Assembly (NCBI GenBank): GCA_009809945.1
Contig: WTPW01000980.1
Span: 201,352 to 265,351, forward strand
DNA: 64,000 bases
Direction: 5' to 3'
Source: Gigaspora margarita
Taxonomy: Eukaryota > Glomeromycota > Glomeromycetes > Diversisporales > Gigasporaceae
Within the stretch, counting starts at the first letter, position 1; every line of letters starts with the position of its first letter. Below the pieces are notes generated by a model, which was not told the origin of the DNA, made no database searches, and worked only from the letters and a program-made list of their open reading frames with translations. This document shows, one piece after another, positions 1-10,700 of the stretch. Position numbers and translations under genes: made by a program.

Positions 1-29
1 ATAGTTAATTTTTTAAAAAAATTAACTAT
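1..29. repeat. perfect AT-rich palindrome
   Basis: The first 29 bases read the same on both strands around a central A: ATAGTTAATTTTTT, A, then the mirror arm. A second imperfect inverted repeat lies just inside, about 64-140 (arms AAATCGGCTAAAATTTTTAT and ATAAAAATTTGAGCCAATTT). These look like miniature-element remains cut by the window edge. No gene is seen. Confidence 0.6.
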
Positions 30-249
30 CGTATACAAGCGATTACACAAGAATTACTTGACTAAATCGGCTAAAATTTTTATATATCATATATTAATAT
101 CGATATTATCTATGATAAAAATTTGAGCCAATTTGGATCACTAATTATCAAGATATCCATCGTCAAAGTTTGAGTAAAAATAGCAAATTTTGTTATTAAT
201 TGAATATAAGAACCAAAAATGCATTTTGGATAACTTTATTTATAAATTT

Positions 250-332
250 AATTTTTTTTGCTATAATCACACTCTTGCTATAATCACATATTTTTTGGGG
301 CCCAAAGGTGTGACTATAGCCAGGGGTGACTG
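250..332. mobile_element. solo right end of a pogo/Tc1-like miniature element
   Basis: The sequence ends GGTGTGACTATAGCCAGGGG..ACTG followed by TA. This matches the right terminus of the 755-bp element at 53896-54650, which ends GGTGTGACTATAGAGAGG..ACTG followed by TA. No matching left end is found within the window, so this is probably a truncated copy. It carries no transposase. Confidence 0.45.
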
Positions 333-334
333 TA

Positions 335-850
335 TAAGAATTGAAAAGTACATATATATAATAAGATTTAGTTAATGGCAAAGATTGCTGTTTTTATAAC
401 TTTATAAATTATTAAATCAAGTCTATATCAGTATGTATACAAAATATATATGTACTTAAAACTAACAAATTAATAATTAAAATTTTATTTATATTATATT
501 GCAAATTTTGATGATAATATAAGCTACAGTTTTAAATTTAAAACCTAATACATAAGGCTCCAGCTCTATGAAAAGCTACTTGTTTATAACTAGTTATTTA
601 ATTGCCTATGTTTGGTTCAATTTGTAATGATATGTTAAAAATAAAAGCAATACTATATCTGTTTAACAGATTACTACGAAAATACATTATTTGGTTTAAT
701 TTCTAAATCTGTAAGTTATCATTACTATAATTTTAAAGATAAAATATTTTTGTAATATCAACTATATACTTACACTAAACAATAAATAACTAAACAACTA
801 ATTAATTATTTAGTCATGTAATATTAGTAATTGATTAGTTGTATTATCAA
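335..850. other. AT-rich non-coding stretch
   Basis: I see no coding region, RNA gene or clear repeat here. Open frames in this stretch are short and of random composition. Confidence 0.5.
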
Positions 851-1205
851 TGGAATACTATGTGTAGTGTATTGGGAATATCTATAGAAGAAAATTATTG
901 GAAAGTGTTGTTGGGAAAGTAGTAGGTAGTGCTAGAGAATAGAAAAGAGATAGTTTTCTGGAATATGAAAATTGAAGGGATGTGATTGTAGACTAATAGT
1001 TATTAGATACATATGTATGTACATAAGTGGTTGTATCAGAAATAGGATAGTTGTTAGAAAAGTAATTGTTGGATAAATATTTATTGGGTAAGTAGTTGTG
1101 TTGAACAGGCTTGTAGGAAAAATGGTTGTCAGAAAAGGGATTACTTGAGAAATAGTAGTTGTCAGGGAAATAGTTGTATTAGGGAGATAGGTGTGGTGTC
1201 AGTAA
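850..1205. repeat. GT/purine-rich, C-poor degenerate short repeat
   Basis: The + strand is strikingly poor in C and rich in G, T and A. Variants of AGTTGTNAGRRAAATA recur every 15-25 bases, for example near 1040, 1085 and 1150. This looks like an old minisatellite with strong strand asymmetry. No coding frame is open through it. Confidence 0.5.
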
Positions 1206-1254
1206 AGTATGTAAAGCTTCAGTTTTGGTTACTAGCCCAGAGTAGTTTTGGGCA

Positions 1255-1495
1255 ACATCATTAATTTGATTGACTAAACATATTGACCAATCAAAATACA
1301 TGATCGATTATGATTGATCAAATAATTTTGATTGATCAAACCATTGAATGATTTTGACTAAACACCAATTTTGCCCAATTAACAAATTTTGATTGATCAA
1401 ATGATTTAGACCAATTAAAGCACATAATTGATTATTGGTAAATTTTATCTTGTATATGCTTGATCAATGATTGATTACAAAAAATTTGACCAATT
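1255..1495. repeat. cluster of TTGATTGATCAA-like words
   Basis: Roughly ten variants of the near-palindromic word TTGATTGATCAAA, on both strands, are packed into about 240 bases. No TIR pair or TSD was resolved. It may be a decayed foldback or the subterminal region of a hAT-like element. Confidence 0.45.
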
Positions 1496-1539
1496 TCAAC
1501 CTCTAGTAGTAACAGTTACTGGATAGCAGTTGACTAACT

Positions 1540-2365
1540 AGATAATATTACAAAATTAAACCAAATATTAATTGTTATTAGGGTTAGGATTAGAGCAAAC
1601 ATGCTACCAAAATTGATTTTTGAAAGAAGCCTATTTAGGTTTCCAAAAATAAATTAAAATATTTTATAAAGAAGAATAAATAAAAATTTATATATTTATA
1701 CTCCTTATAATTTTGTCTATTTAAAAAAAGAATCAAAAAATTTTGGGATTTAAATAAAATAGATCAAAAACAATTTCAGAAAAAATTTTAACTTTGGGTC
1801 TCAAAACCAGTAAAGAACTTTTAAAAAAATTTTTGTTCTTTGAGACATAAATTTATAATTTTATGTTTTCAAAAAAAATTTAGTGTACACTATAATAATT
1901 TTTAAAAATAAAATTTTTAAAAAATTATATAAAGGCACTAACATTAATTACTTAATATCTATTTACTATGAGGGCTACTCTCTTTTTCTATATAAGATTC
2001 AATATAATTGACCAATTTATAATTTACTATATATCTTTGTGTAATATAAAATATTGTTATAATACAGGGCCAACCACATACTCTAAAATATTATATAATA
2101 AATATTAGCTTACTAATATTTATAATAAATTTATTTATTCTAATTTTAAAATATAAAACTGCATTTACTAGTAAATAAACTAGAATTAAAAATGAGAAGA
2201 ATTGGCCCAAAAATTATAATCTTGTTAAAATTAAATTTTTTATAAGAAAAACTATTAACTTGATTATTAAAAATCATTAAGCAATCTAAATTTCTAATTC
2301 TGGTAAGTACTATTACTAGATAGTTTTAGTTTCATAGTAATTACTATAAAATTCTATAAACAGAA
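1540..2365. other. AT-rich stretch with a TTAGGGTTAGG word
   Basis: A telomere-like TTAGGGTTAGG lies near 1577. The following sequence is loosely like the shared miniature-element core described in the findings. No gene is visible. Confidence 0.4.
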
Positions 2366-2369
2366 TTTC

Positions 2370-2645
2370 AATAGGTTACAATTCTGACAAAAAAATCCTA
2401 ACTATAAAAATCCTGACAATCTAGACAACAAAAAAATCATTAAATTTATTTAAATTAGTTTAGGGTTAGGTAAGTGTCTAGATTAGAGTTAAAGTAAACA
2501 CCTGAGTTAGGGGTTGAGTTTAGTTAATTTTATAGTAAAGTTGCTCAAGGAAAGCTTTTTTTGATTGTTAGATTTTTGGATTGTAGGGATTTTTTTTAGA
2601 ATTATGACCTGTTAGAATTTTGTTTGTCAGAATTTTGATTCATAC
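2370..2645. mobile_element. small inverted-repeat element with telomere-like core
   Basis: The left arm begins ACAATTCTGACAAAAAAATC and the right arm ends GTTTGTCAGAATTTTGATTC, which are reverse complements with some mismatches. Between them lies TTTAGGGTTAGG. There is no coding capacity. Exact ends and TSD were not resolved. Confidence 0.5.
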
Positions 2646-2699
2646 CCATATTTACAATACTATATATTGCTAAAAATAAGCTACTATAAATATAAGCTA

Positions 2700-3510
2700 C
2701 TCTCTTTTTTGGTCAAAAAATACAAAAACATTTTTATTCAAAAATAAGTTACCTCACAATTAACAAAAGTTGCTACATAGTAAAGTCCAGATTTTATTAA
2801 GCAAATTAATTAAAGTCATTTAAGTAAACTTATTCAAAAGCTAAAAATATATATATTCTAAAATTTACAATAAAATTAAAAAACTTTTTATTAAATAGAT
2901 TTTAATTTTTACATTCAATACAGTCAAATCTCCATAAATAAAACATGTACAGACAAGCCTACAACATGCATTTAGAGATAGAGAGAGCCAATTAAATTGT
3001 AGCTTTAAAGATTAGATTATCAATTTGTATAACTTCTACTAAAAACTGTATAATCTATTTTAAATACTAAAGTTTGATTGTCTATATGCATTTAGGGAAG
3101 TAGCATGATATAGAAAATTATTTGAAAAAACATGCATTTACAAAATATAGAACATGCATTTGCACTCATAATTTCTTACAGACAAGACAAAAACATGCAT
3201 TTAGAGAGGTATTGTATTTATGGAGGTTGTATTTATAAAGGTCTAACTGTAAAATTTATTCATTGAATGTAAAGATCAATAGTCAAATAATAAAAAGTAC
3301 TCCTATTTTGATAAAACTTTCAGAATAGGTATAATTTAGTTTCCAAATAAGGTTACTTGAGCACTATTAACCAATTTATATAGTAGAATTTAGACTTTAC
3401 TATGTAATGGCTATTGGCAATTGACCAAAAATCAATTTTATCTAAAAATAAGCTATCCCAGATTTTTTGTATTCAAAATCATCCAAAGGTAGCTTATTTT
3501 CTAAAATATA
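2700..3510. repeat. foldback element interrupted by a pogo-like miniature
   Basis: The left arm (about 2700-2918) and the right arm (about 3252-3510) are inverted copies; both contain CTACATAGTAAA-like and TTTAAGTAAACTTATTC-like words. The uninterrupted version of the same palindrome lies at 56716-57121. The pogo-like element 2921-3249 sits in the loop, so the foldback is the older of the two. Confidence 0.6.
2921..3249. mobile_element. pogo/Tc1-like miniature element (329 bp)
   Basis: The termini are CAGTCAAATCTCCATAAATA on the left and TTTATAAAGGTCTAACTG on the right, each flanked by TA, the target duplication expected of the Tc1/mariner/pogo superfamily. The interior repeats ACATGCATTTA about five times and has no transposase. 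Moving it would need an enzyme supplied in trans. Confidence 0.7.
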
Positions 3511-3589
3511 CAGTAATAAACATACATACTATTGGCTAGTTATATTCATACAATACTAGTAATAATCACTAGTGGCAATAAATAGCAAA

Positions 3590-3780
3590 CTTTTATATTA
3601 TATGGATCTTATAAGAACATAAATTATAAATTTTATGTTCTTAGTTTGTTCTTAAAAGAGAACATAATTTCTAAATACAGCATTCTTAAATTTTTTTGAA
3701 TGTTCTTTGAGAATATTGAAAATATTAAATATTCTTAACTGCTCAAAACCCAAAATAATTTTGTCACCATATATAGGTTA
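3590..3780. repeat. AGAACATAAA hairpin cluster
   Basis: Short inverted repeats such as AGAACATAAATTATAAATTT and its partner TTATGTTCT recur together with GTTCTTAAAAGAGAAC-like words. This AT-rich structured DNA has no gene. Confidence 0.4.
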
Positions 3781-3839
3781 GAGTAGGTAGGGCATATAGT
3801 ATAGTAAAATTTTGCAAATAATTTTTCTAATTAGAGCAC

Positions 3840-3856
3840 AAAAGTTGATTTCATAG
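3840..3856. repeat. LINE-1 left target-site duplication
   Basis: AAAAGTTGATTTCATAG matches 13879-13895 exactly. It ends just before the first base of the LINE and marks the insertion point. Confidence 0.85.
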
Positions 3857-4469
3857 AAGACTAACTGCGATAACCAATGCACTCTCTCTGTTGATCACTT
3901 GTTTGAAAATTTTCTTAATTTAAATATTTAAAAATATCTTATAACTCTAAATTTTATTAAGTTAACTTGGTTACTGCCCCTAAATAAACTTGTTCTGCTC
4001 CCAAAAATACATATAATATTTAAATATTATTGAAAAAGCCTTTAAACTCATTATGTAAAGGCCTTTTGGCCTAAAATTGTATTCTTTTTAAAATATATAC
4101 AAAATTGTCTTCTTAGTCTATTTTGCAAATTTAGAAAAAGTTGAAAAGCCCATTTTTCCTGTTATAACAAGCTGTGTTTCATACTTGTAGCCCTAAAACT
4201 AACAGAAATATATTCAAAATACTATTAATTTCTTTATACACTTTTATTTTTTTTATTCTTTTTTTTTTTCTTTTTTTACAAAAATTCTTTAGGCGTTTTT
4301 TGTGTGATATAAATGCCCCCTAAATCGTGCAACCCACATTTTTTATTATCTCAAAATTAGTGGTTCTTATTAACTGCACAAATTATTATTTAATTTTACA
4401 CAAAACAAATATTTAACTTTTTTGTAACTATTTTTAATTTGCACATAGTATTGTTACCTAAGTTAATCA

Positions 4470-4880
4470 TTATTGTGAAACTTGTGTAACACGTGACTTG
4501 TGTAACATGTAACTAGGGTGTCCAGAATTATGCGATGTGATTGGGTAAATTATGCGATTTCACCAAGGCCAATTATGCGACGGATACGAATTATACATTT
4601 TCTTAATTAGAATTCGTCAATTATGCCAACTTTTCAGAATATTTCAAACTTTTTTGCAGAAGTTTTCAGAATTCACACCTTATCTAAACACATTCTTCTG
4701 CCAATTAAATCTCACTCAGTGCCTTTATACTTTTTTTCTTAATTATGCGAAGCATATGCGATGTGAAAAAATAGTAAATTATGCACATAATTTCGTATCG
4801 CATAATCCTGGACACCCTACATGTAACCTGTAACACATGACTTGTTTAACACATGATTTGTGTAACCTATACTGAACTTA
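4470..4880. repeat. GTGTAACACGTGACTT minisatellite in the LINE-1 leader
   Basis: Variants of TGTGTAACACATGACTT, about 16-17 bases long, repeat on both sides of the miniature element 4514-4819. Removing the insert leaves a continuous run of about six units. Tandem repeats in the leader are common in LINEs, where they can form part of the internal promoter; that role here is inference. Confidence 0.55.
4514..4819. mobile_element. hAT-like miniature element (306 bp) with AATTATGCGA subterminal repeats
   Basis: The termini are TAGGGTGTCCAGAATTATGC on the left and GCATAATCCTGGACACCCTA on the right. The flanks are an exact 8-bp duplication, CATGTAAC, at 4506-4513 and 4820-4827, the size typical of hAT transposition. 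AATTATGCGA recurs about five times near both ends, as expected for transposase-binding subterminal repeats. A 93-codon open frame inside has no protein character. The element lies in the LINE-1 leader and is therefore younger than that LINE. Confidence 0.85.
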
Positions 4881-5001
4881 TTGGTATTATGTTATACAAA
4901 ACAAATTATACCTTTTTGTGAAGCCCTCTTTAATCTCTTTTATATTAACTTATTACTAAATACAAAATATATCTTTTATCAACCCCAATTATACCAATAC
5001 A

Positions 5002-7732
5002 ATGCCAACTTTAACTTCTTCAGAAGAACCAGATAGCTATAATATGGACTACTACTATTCCAAGTATAGAGACCGTTATAGAATTGGAATGAATAAAAAC
5101 AACCCAAGTTTATTAAAAGTTCTTCTATCTAGCTTTAATCCAAAATCATGTGATATTCAAGGCACTAAAAAACAATACTACTTTCAAGATCCAGAGCAAC
5201 CTACTATTGGCACATGCTATTGCAAAAAATATCATACTAGCTTTGCTTCTCAATATTACAGAATTAATCATTCAACTAAAATTGGCCAACCTTTAACAGG
5301 ACCCTGAAATATACATAGATAGGTCAAGTATGAGTTTGCTTATTTTTTAGGTTTTTTATACAGATCCTTTCTATTTATAGTAATTTTTTTGCTTATTTTT
5401 GAAGTTTTTTCTGCAGATCTTTCTTTTTTTAGTAACCCTATAATTAATCTAATCTATCTATGTATATTTCAGTATCCTCCTTCAACCCAAACTACAACTT
5501 CAATTTCTGCTAAAAAATTTAAAAAAATTAGTAATGAACTTCCATCCTCTCCAAATACCAAAATAAATAAACAACTAGAATTATATACTGCCAATCCAAA
5601 ATTGTTATTTCCAGGCTTTCAAACAGACAAAACTTCTACTGCAATTATTGCTCACTCTCAATACTACCATACATGTTATATTTGTAAAATCAAAAATATT
5701 CCATGTGTAGCTACAGAACAAAGTAGTCATGCTCCAGACTATGCTGTAGCTTGTCTCTTTAAAAATTTTTGCATACTTCACTGAACTTGTGCTCCACAAA
5801 TCCTTGATATTAAACTCAAACTACTCAATCCTAAAACTCTACTTACACTTGAACAAAAAACCTTAATTGTTATTCTTAAACTTTGACAAATGTCTTCCAT
5901 AGATAAAAAAGTTATATACCATTCTTTCCTTCAAAAAATTAAAGACTCTAACCAGGCCAAAGAAGAAACACAAAAAGCCAAAACAATCAAGAGATACTTC
6001 TAATAATTTAGACTGGTTCACAAAATATCTAGTAACACCAGAAATGGAACAAAATATAAATTTAGTAACACCTTAGCCTACCAAATTCTAGATTTTGTTA
6101 AACCTTATTTTATTGATGTTTATCCAGGAAAAATTACCAAACTTGCTACTAACAATACACCTGAATCTAAATTTAACCACAAGTATTTAATTAAAGCTAT
6201 GGCTGATAAAAGACCTAAATTTCTTACTAATCTTATATATGAAGCCAACCCCTCTATTGACAAATCAATTACAATTCCATTTGAGTTTATTCACTCAACA
6301 TTTGTTGATTTACTTAAAGAGTTTACTACTTCTTTATTTACTCAACTCAATTATCCCAAAATACTTTCCTCTTACAATTCTATACCTCCTTATTCTATAC
6401 GTAACTGAAACCAAGTAGCATTGAATCTTGCTCGTTTACATCTTATTTTATAGACAAATACCAAACAATCAATGCCTACAAATTCTGTTAAGATTTAAAT
6501 ATATGCCCTATTTATCTTAGGCTTTACTACTATATAAGTGAAGATAGCATTAACTAGCCCCTCTTCAAAATTCAAAATGATACCAAATTCAATATTAACA
6601 TTACTCTCAATATTCCTAAGAAACAATTTTTACAATCTTTTAAAATCCCTTTTCTTAAACCATATTTAACAAACTTTAATACATGTTTGAAAAGTATTTT
6701 GAAACCTATAAACAACAATTTACAAAAATTGATCAAAAAAAATATATAACTATATTAAGCACCAAATTGTACTCAAACTTAGTGATACATGCAAAGCACT
6801 TTTCCCATTAAAATTTAAAATTATATCTATTGACTCCTTACATGAACGAATTCAACTGTGTTTTCAAGCAGCACTTTATCATATTCATATCTGCAATTCA
6901 AACAATTGCTCTATATTGGCTTCAGATATTGAGCATAATGTTCAAAACTTATATACATTTTTCTTTACAGAATCTTTTGAACATTTTTCAGCTCCTCAAA
7001 ATTTAACTTCTAAACCCAAATACCATCATTCTACTCTTGATTTTTCAATTTTTGATAAAGAGGTACAACATTGCTGCTACATTTCAAAAATGAACACCAA
7101 TTTCTCTATTTTGACAACTAGCTACCAAAACTGAACAATTTCTTGAACTTAATAATCTCAACAAAGAAGAAACTAATCCAGCATGACTTAGTTTCTATTC
7201 CTATAATTTCTTCAATGCATACAACAAGGCTGCAGCTATTAATAACCAAATTGATAACCCTAGTCTTCATAGTACAATTGAAAAAATTACTGCTAAACCA
7301 ATTGATACTGACTTTCTAGCTAAAGTAATAACCTACTTCTATATTCTTAAGGAAGATAAGCCATCTATTGCATCTATTCAAGATGCATATAACAAAAAAT
7401 TTTACCCAAAAGCTCAAAAAATTCTATTTGATAAATTTAAGATCCAATTCAAAAAACCAAGTATCAAATCCATCTATTATAATCCTACTTCAAGTACTAA
7501 AATTAATACTAAAAGCAAACCTTCAGTACAAACAAATACTAATACAACTAATAATTTCACCAACTCACAACCCAATTTTCTACCAACTCAACAACCTTCA
7601 AACTTATCTGGTGAATTGGATAATGATATTATTATATCAGATACAAATAATATAGAAAATGTTTCTAACTCAAACTCCAATATACAACAAGAATCCCATA
7701 TTACAACATCTTCATATAATCCTTTTCAATAA
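5002..7732 (+). pseudogene. LINE-1 ORF1 (nucleic-acid binding protein), disabled
   Basis: This is the first ORF of the LINE at 3857-13878. The start chosen is the ATG opening MPTLTSSEEPD, the first in frame after the leader. The frame continues through 5300 and 5480-7120 with several stops, then shifts near 7125 and ends at TAA 7730-7732 in a Ser/Thr/Asn/Gln-rich tail (…SSYNPFQ). A small cysteine cluster, CYICKIKNIPC near 5672-5704, could be a metal-binding knuckle of the kind LINE ORF1 proteins use on their RNA. The 181-bp miniature at 5298-5478 plus its 8-bp duplication adds 189 bp, a multiple of three, so it keeps the frame but brings in stops. ORF1 function is inferred from position. No recognisable enzymatic domain was seen. 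Confidence 0.65.
5298..5478. mobile_element. hAT-like miniature element (181 bp), AGGACCC family
   Basis: The termini are AGGACCCTGAAATATACAT and ATGTATATTTCAGTATCCT, nearly exact inverted repeats. The flanks are CCTTTAAC (5290-5297) and CCTTCAAC (5479-5486), an 8-bp duplication with one change. A sister copy lies at 33998-34175 with a perfect 8-bp duplication. The element interrupts LINE-1 ORF1, so it arrived after the LINE. Confidence 0.83.
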
Positions 7733-7749
7733 ATATTTTTGTAGACCAC

Positions 7750-10700
7750 ATGAATGCAGATACCGCTTCTGAAATAATAATGTCCTTCACTTTTAGTGGG
7801 CCATTTTCAGAAGTTAATAAGGTAAGTGAACAGGTGGTTAAGTCCATTTATGTGAAGAACCAGATTTATGATAGCCAGATCCAATGTACAGGGCAGGCTA
7901 TGGTATCCTGCACAGCTGTGAGAACCGAGCTTGAAACAGTGAGCGCTTCTACAGAAATTAATCCTAGTACTTCAAATACCATTTTATCATGCCATGCTGA
8001 AGTACCACTTCAATATCATATCAATTTATTATCACCTATACAGCAACATAGTTCTACTCACTCTATAGAACAAAAAACATATAATGAATATGAATTGTTA
8101 TCAGATAGCTCTGATAACAATTCCAATATATCAACCACATACACTAATACTACACAAAGAACAAACATTAACTTTTATCCTAATCCACTTGAAATCTATG
8201 ACCCATCAATATGCTACAACAAATTTTTATACCACCACAGATTACAATCTTTACCTTCACTACAAACTGTTGGTTCCTTTTTAACTTATTTACAAGAGGA
8301 ATATCCAATGTTTTATACCGAACAATATATTAGAATTTCTATTAAATATAGTAGGATTGATTATGTTTTTGAAGAAGCACATATATATTTACCACAAGAG
8401 TTTCTTTTGCTTAACCACTTCTTTGTACCTTTTGAAGATTTCCATCTTTTTAATAAGGCCTTACTTAAATCAAAATCTTCTTCTAATTATAACAACCNAT
8501 TAATACCTCTTGATCTTTCTATTTGTACACATAATNTNCAAGGCTTTAATAATATTACCAAAAAACAAGTTTGGGAAAATTATTGCTTATCTCACAATTT
8601 AAATATTATTAGTATTACTGAAACTAAACTCTCTAGTGCACCTTCCACATTCAAATCTAAACAAACCCAATTTTATTCCTACTTTTGGTCCTGTACTGAT
8701 AGCTCTAAAGCAGGTACTGCTATTATAATTCGCAACCATCTTACCCTTATATTCATAATATTATTACATATTCTGGCTATGCAATAGCTATTGATTTTAT
8801 TTTTTGAACATGATTTTAAATTTTGCATAATTTCTATTTATCTACTCTCTAATAACTCACAAGAGAGACTTCAAATCCAAGATACTATTATTCAATGGAT
8901 TCAACAAAAAATTTCATTAAATATTTAACCAATAGTTTTAGGAGACTTTAATGCTTCTGCTAACTCTACTTTAACTAGTAACTCTAAATTTAAATTGCTT
9001 CAATTCCTTTCTTATAATAACATGTCCAATTTGGTATCTCATACTAATTCATTCCAACCTACTTGGTATAGCTCTAGATACCAAAGTGAAATAGATTTTA
9101 TTTGGACCCATGATCCTATTCTTACTTATTTACTATCCTTTGAAATTGATGACTCAGACTTTTCAACCTCTAGTGACTACAAGATTCTCATATCTCGCTG
9201 GTCCTTTCCCTATGCATTTACTGGACATACTAGAATAAATGCAAAACATGTAGAAGAATCTTCAATTATAAACTAATGACAAATGAAACATAGCAGGCTT
9301 TTGCTAACCAGGTTTCATTTAATCTCATATTCCATAACACACCTTCTACTATTTCTACTTCTGAATCACTTGAAACTACTTGGCATAAACTACAAACTAG
9401 TATTATTAATACAGCACTTATACATATTTCTAACAAAAAATTTGCTGTACATAACTTTCATCATTCCTTCTCATCCAAAGCTACCCTTCTACATTATAAC
9501 CTTAAAAAACTTAATAGTATTATTAAGCAAACAAAATACTCTCTTAACTCTGGTACATCTATTTCTCTTTATCACAATTCTACTATTACTTATCTAAACT
9601 CAGCACATCAACTCCAAATTCTACCAATTCCTTCACATTTTAATCTTTTATCTAACTGGATTACCAATGCCAAAGAAGCATGGAAGAGTCTATATCATGC
9701 ATGTAATCTGGAAAATATCAAATATACTTATCAACAAATCCTTGAATCTATTAATACCAGATGTTCTAAACTAGTTACTCAGCCTACATCTATGATTAAT
9801 AGTATTCTTAATTGACATAAAGACCCTGTTAGAATTAACAATATTAAAAGTAATAATAATATTAATACTGAGCCCTCAACTATTAAAACACAATTCAGAA
9901 CCATATTGATGAATGGACTGCACCTAGACAAATTAATGAACACTTATTCAATTCATACTGGGCAAATGAATATCTTCCAAAACAGAATATTGACTCAAGT
10001 TAGTACTCTGAATCTTTTCACTCTTTTACTATTGATGAAATTCTTGGTATTTTATTGCAACTTCCTAACAACAAAGCATGTGGTCCCTCTGGAATTAGTT
10101 ATGAAATGATCAAACATTCTGGAAATAATTTGTTACTTGCTATTATATCTCTCTTTAATCGATGTCTAACAGCCCAAACAGTTTCTAAACAATGGAAAAA
10201 GGGTCATATTTTTTTCATCTCCAAAAAACCAATTTTTGATAGTAACTTAACTAATACCCGACCTATTAGTTTAGTAGAGCATATTAGAAAACTTTATACC
10301 AAACTTCTTACTAATTGGCTCAACAAAATATTTACACAAAATAATATTCTTTCACCTCACAATTATATTGCACTACCTGGTAATAGTACCTCTATACCTA
10401 TATATATTTTTAATAATATTATAGAAGATTCTAATTGCAACCACAAGTCACTTTGGCTTATATCCCAAGATATGAGCAAAGCCTATGACTCAGTTCAATT
10501 TGACCTATTTACTAAATCACTATCCCGTATTTGTATGCTATCAACACTTATTAATTTCCTTTCTAATCTTTTATTCAACTAATACAATCGAGTAATTACA
10601 AATTTGGGTCTTACTAATTTTTACTCAGTAAAAAATGGTATTGATCAAGGAGAACACCTCTTTTTGGAGAATTTACTATGATCCACTTATTAGCTATATT

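Noticed and set aside
190..381. Overlapping 61-codon open frames on both strands
   Set aside because: They lie over a pogo-like terminus, are Ile/Tyr/Phe-rich and have no motif; both-strand openness here reflects AT-rich inverted repeats.
4552..4833. 93-codon frame on the + strand
   Set aside because: It lies inside the hAT-like miniature 4514-4819 and runs into its right flank; the sequence is explained by terminal and subterminal repeats.
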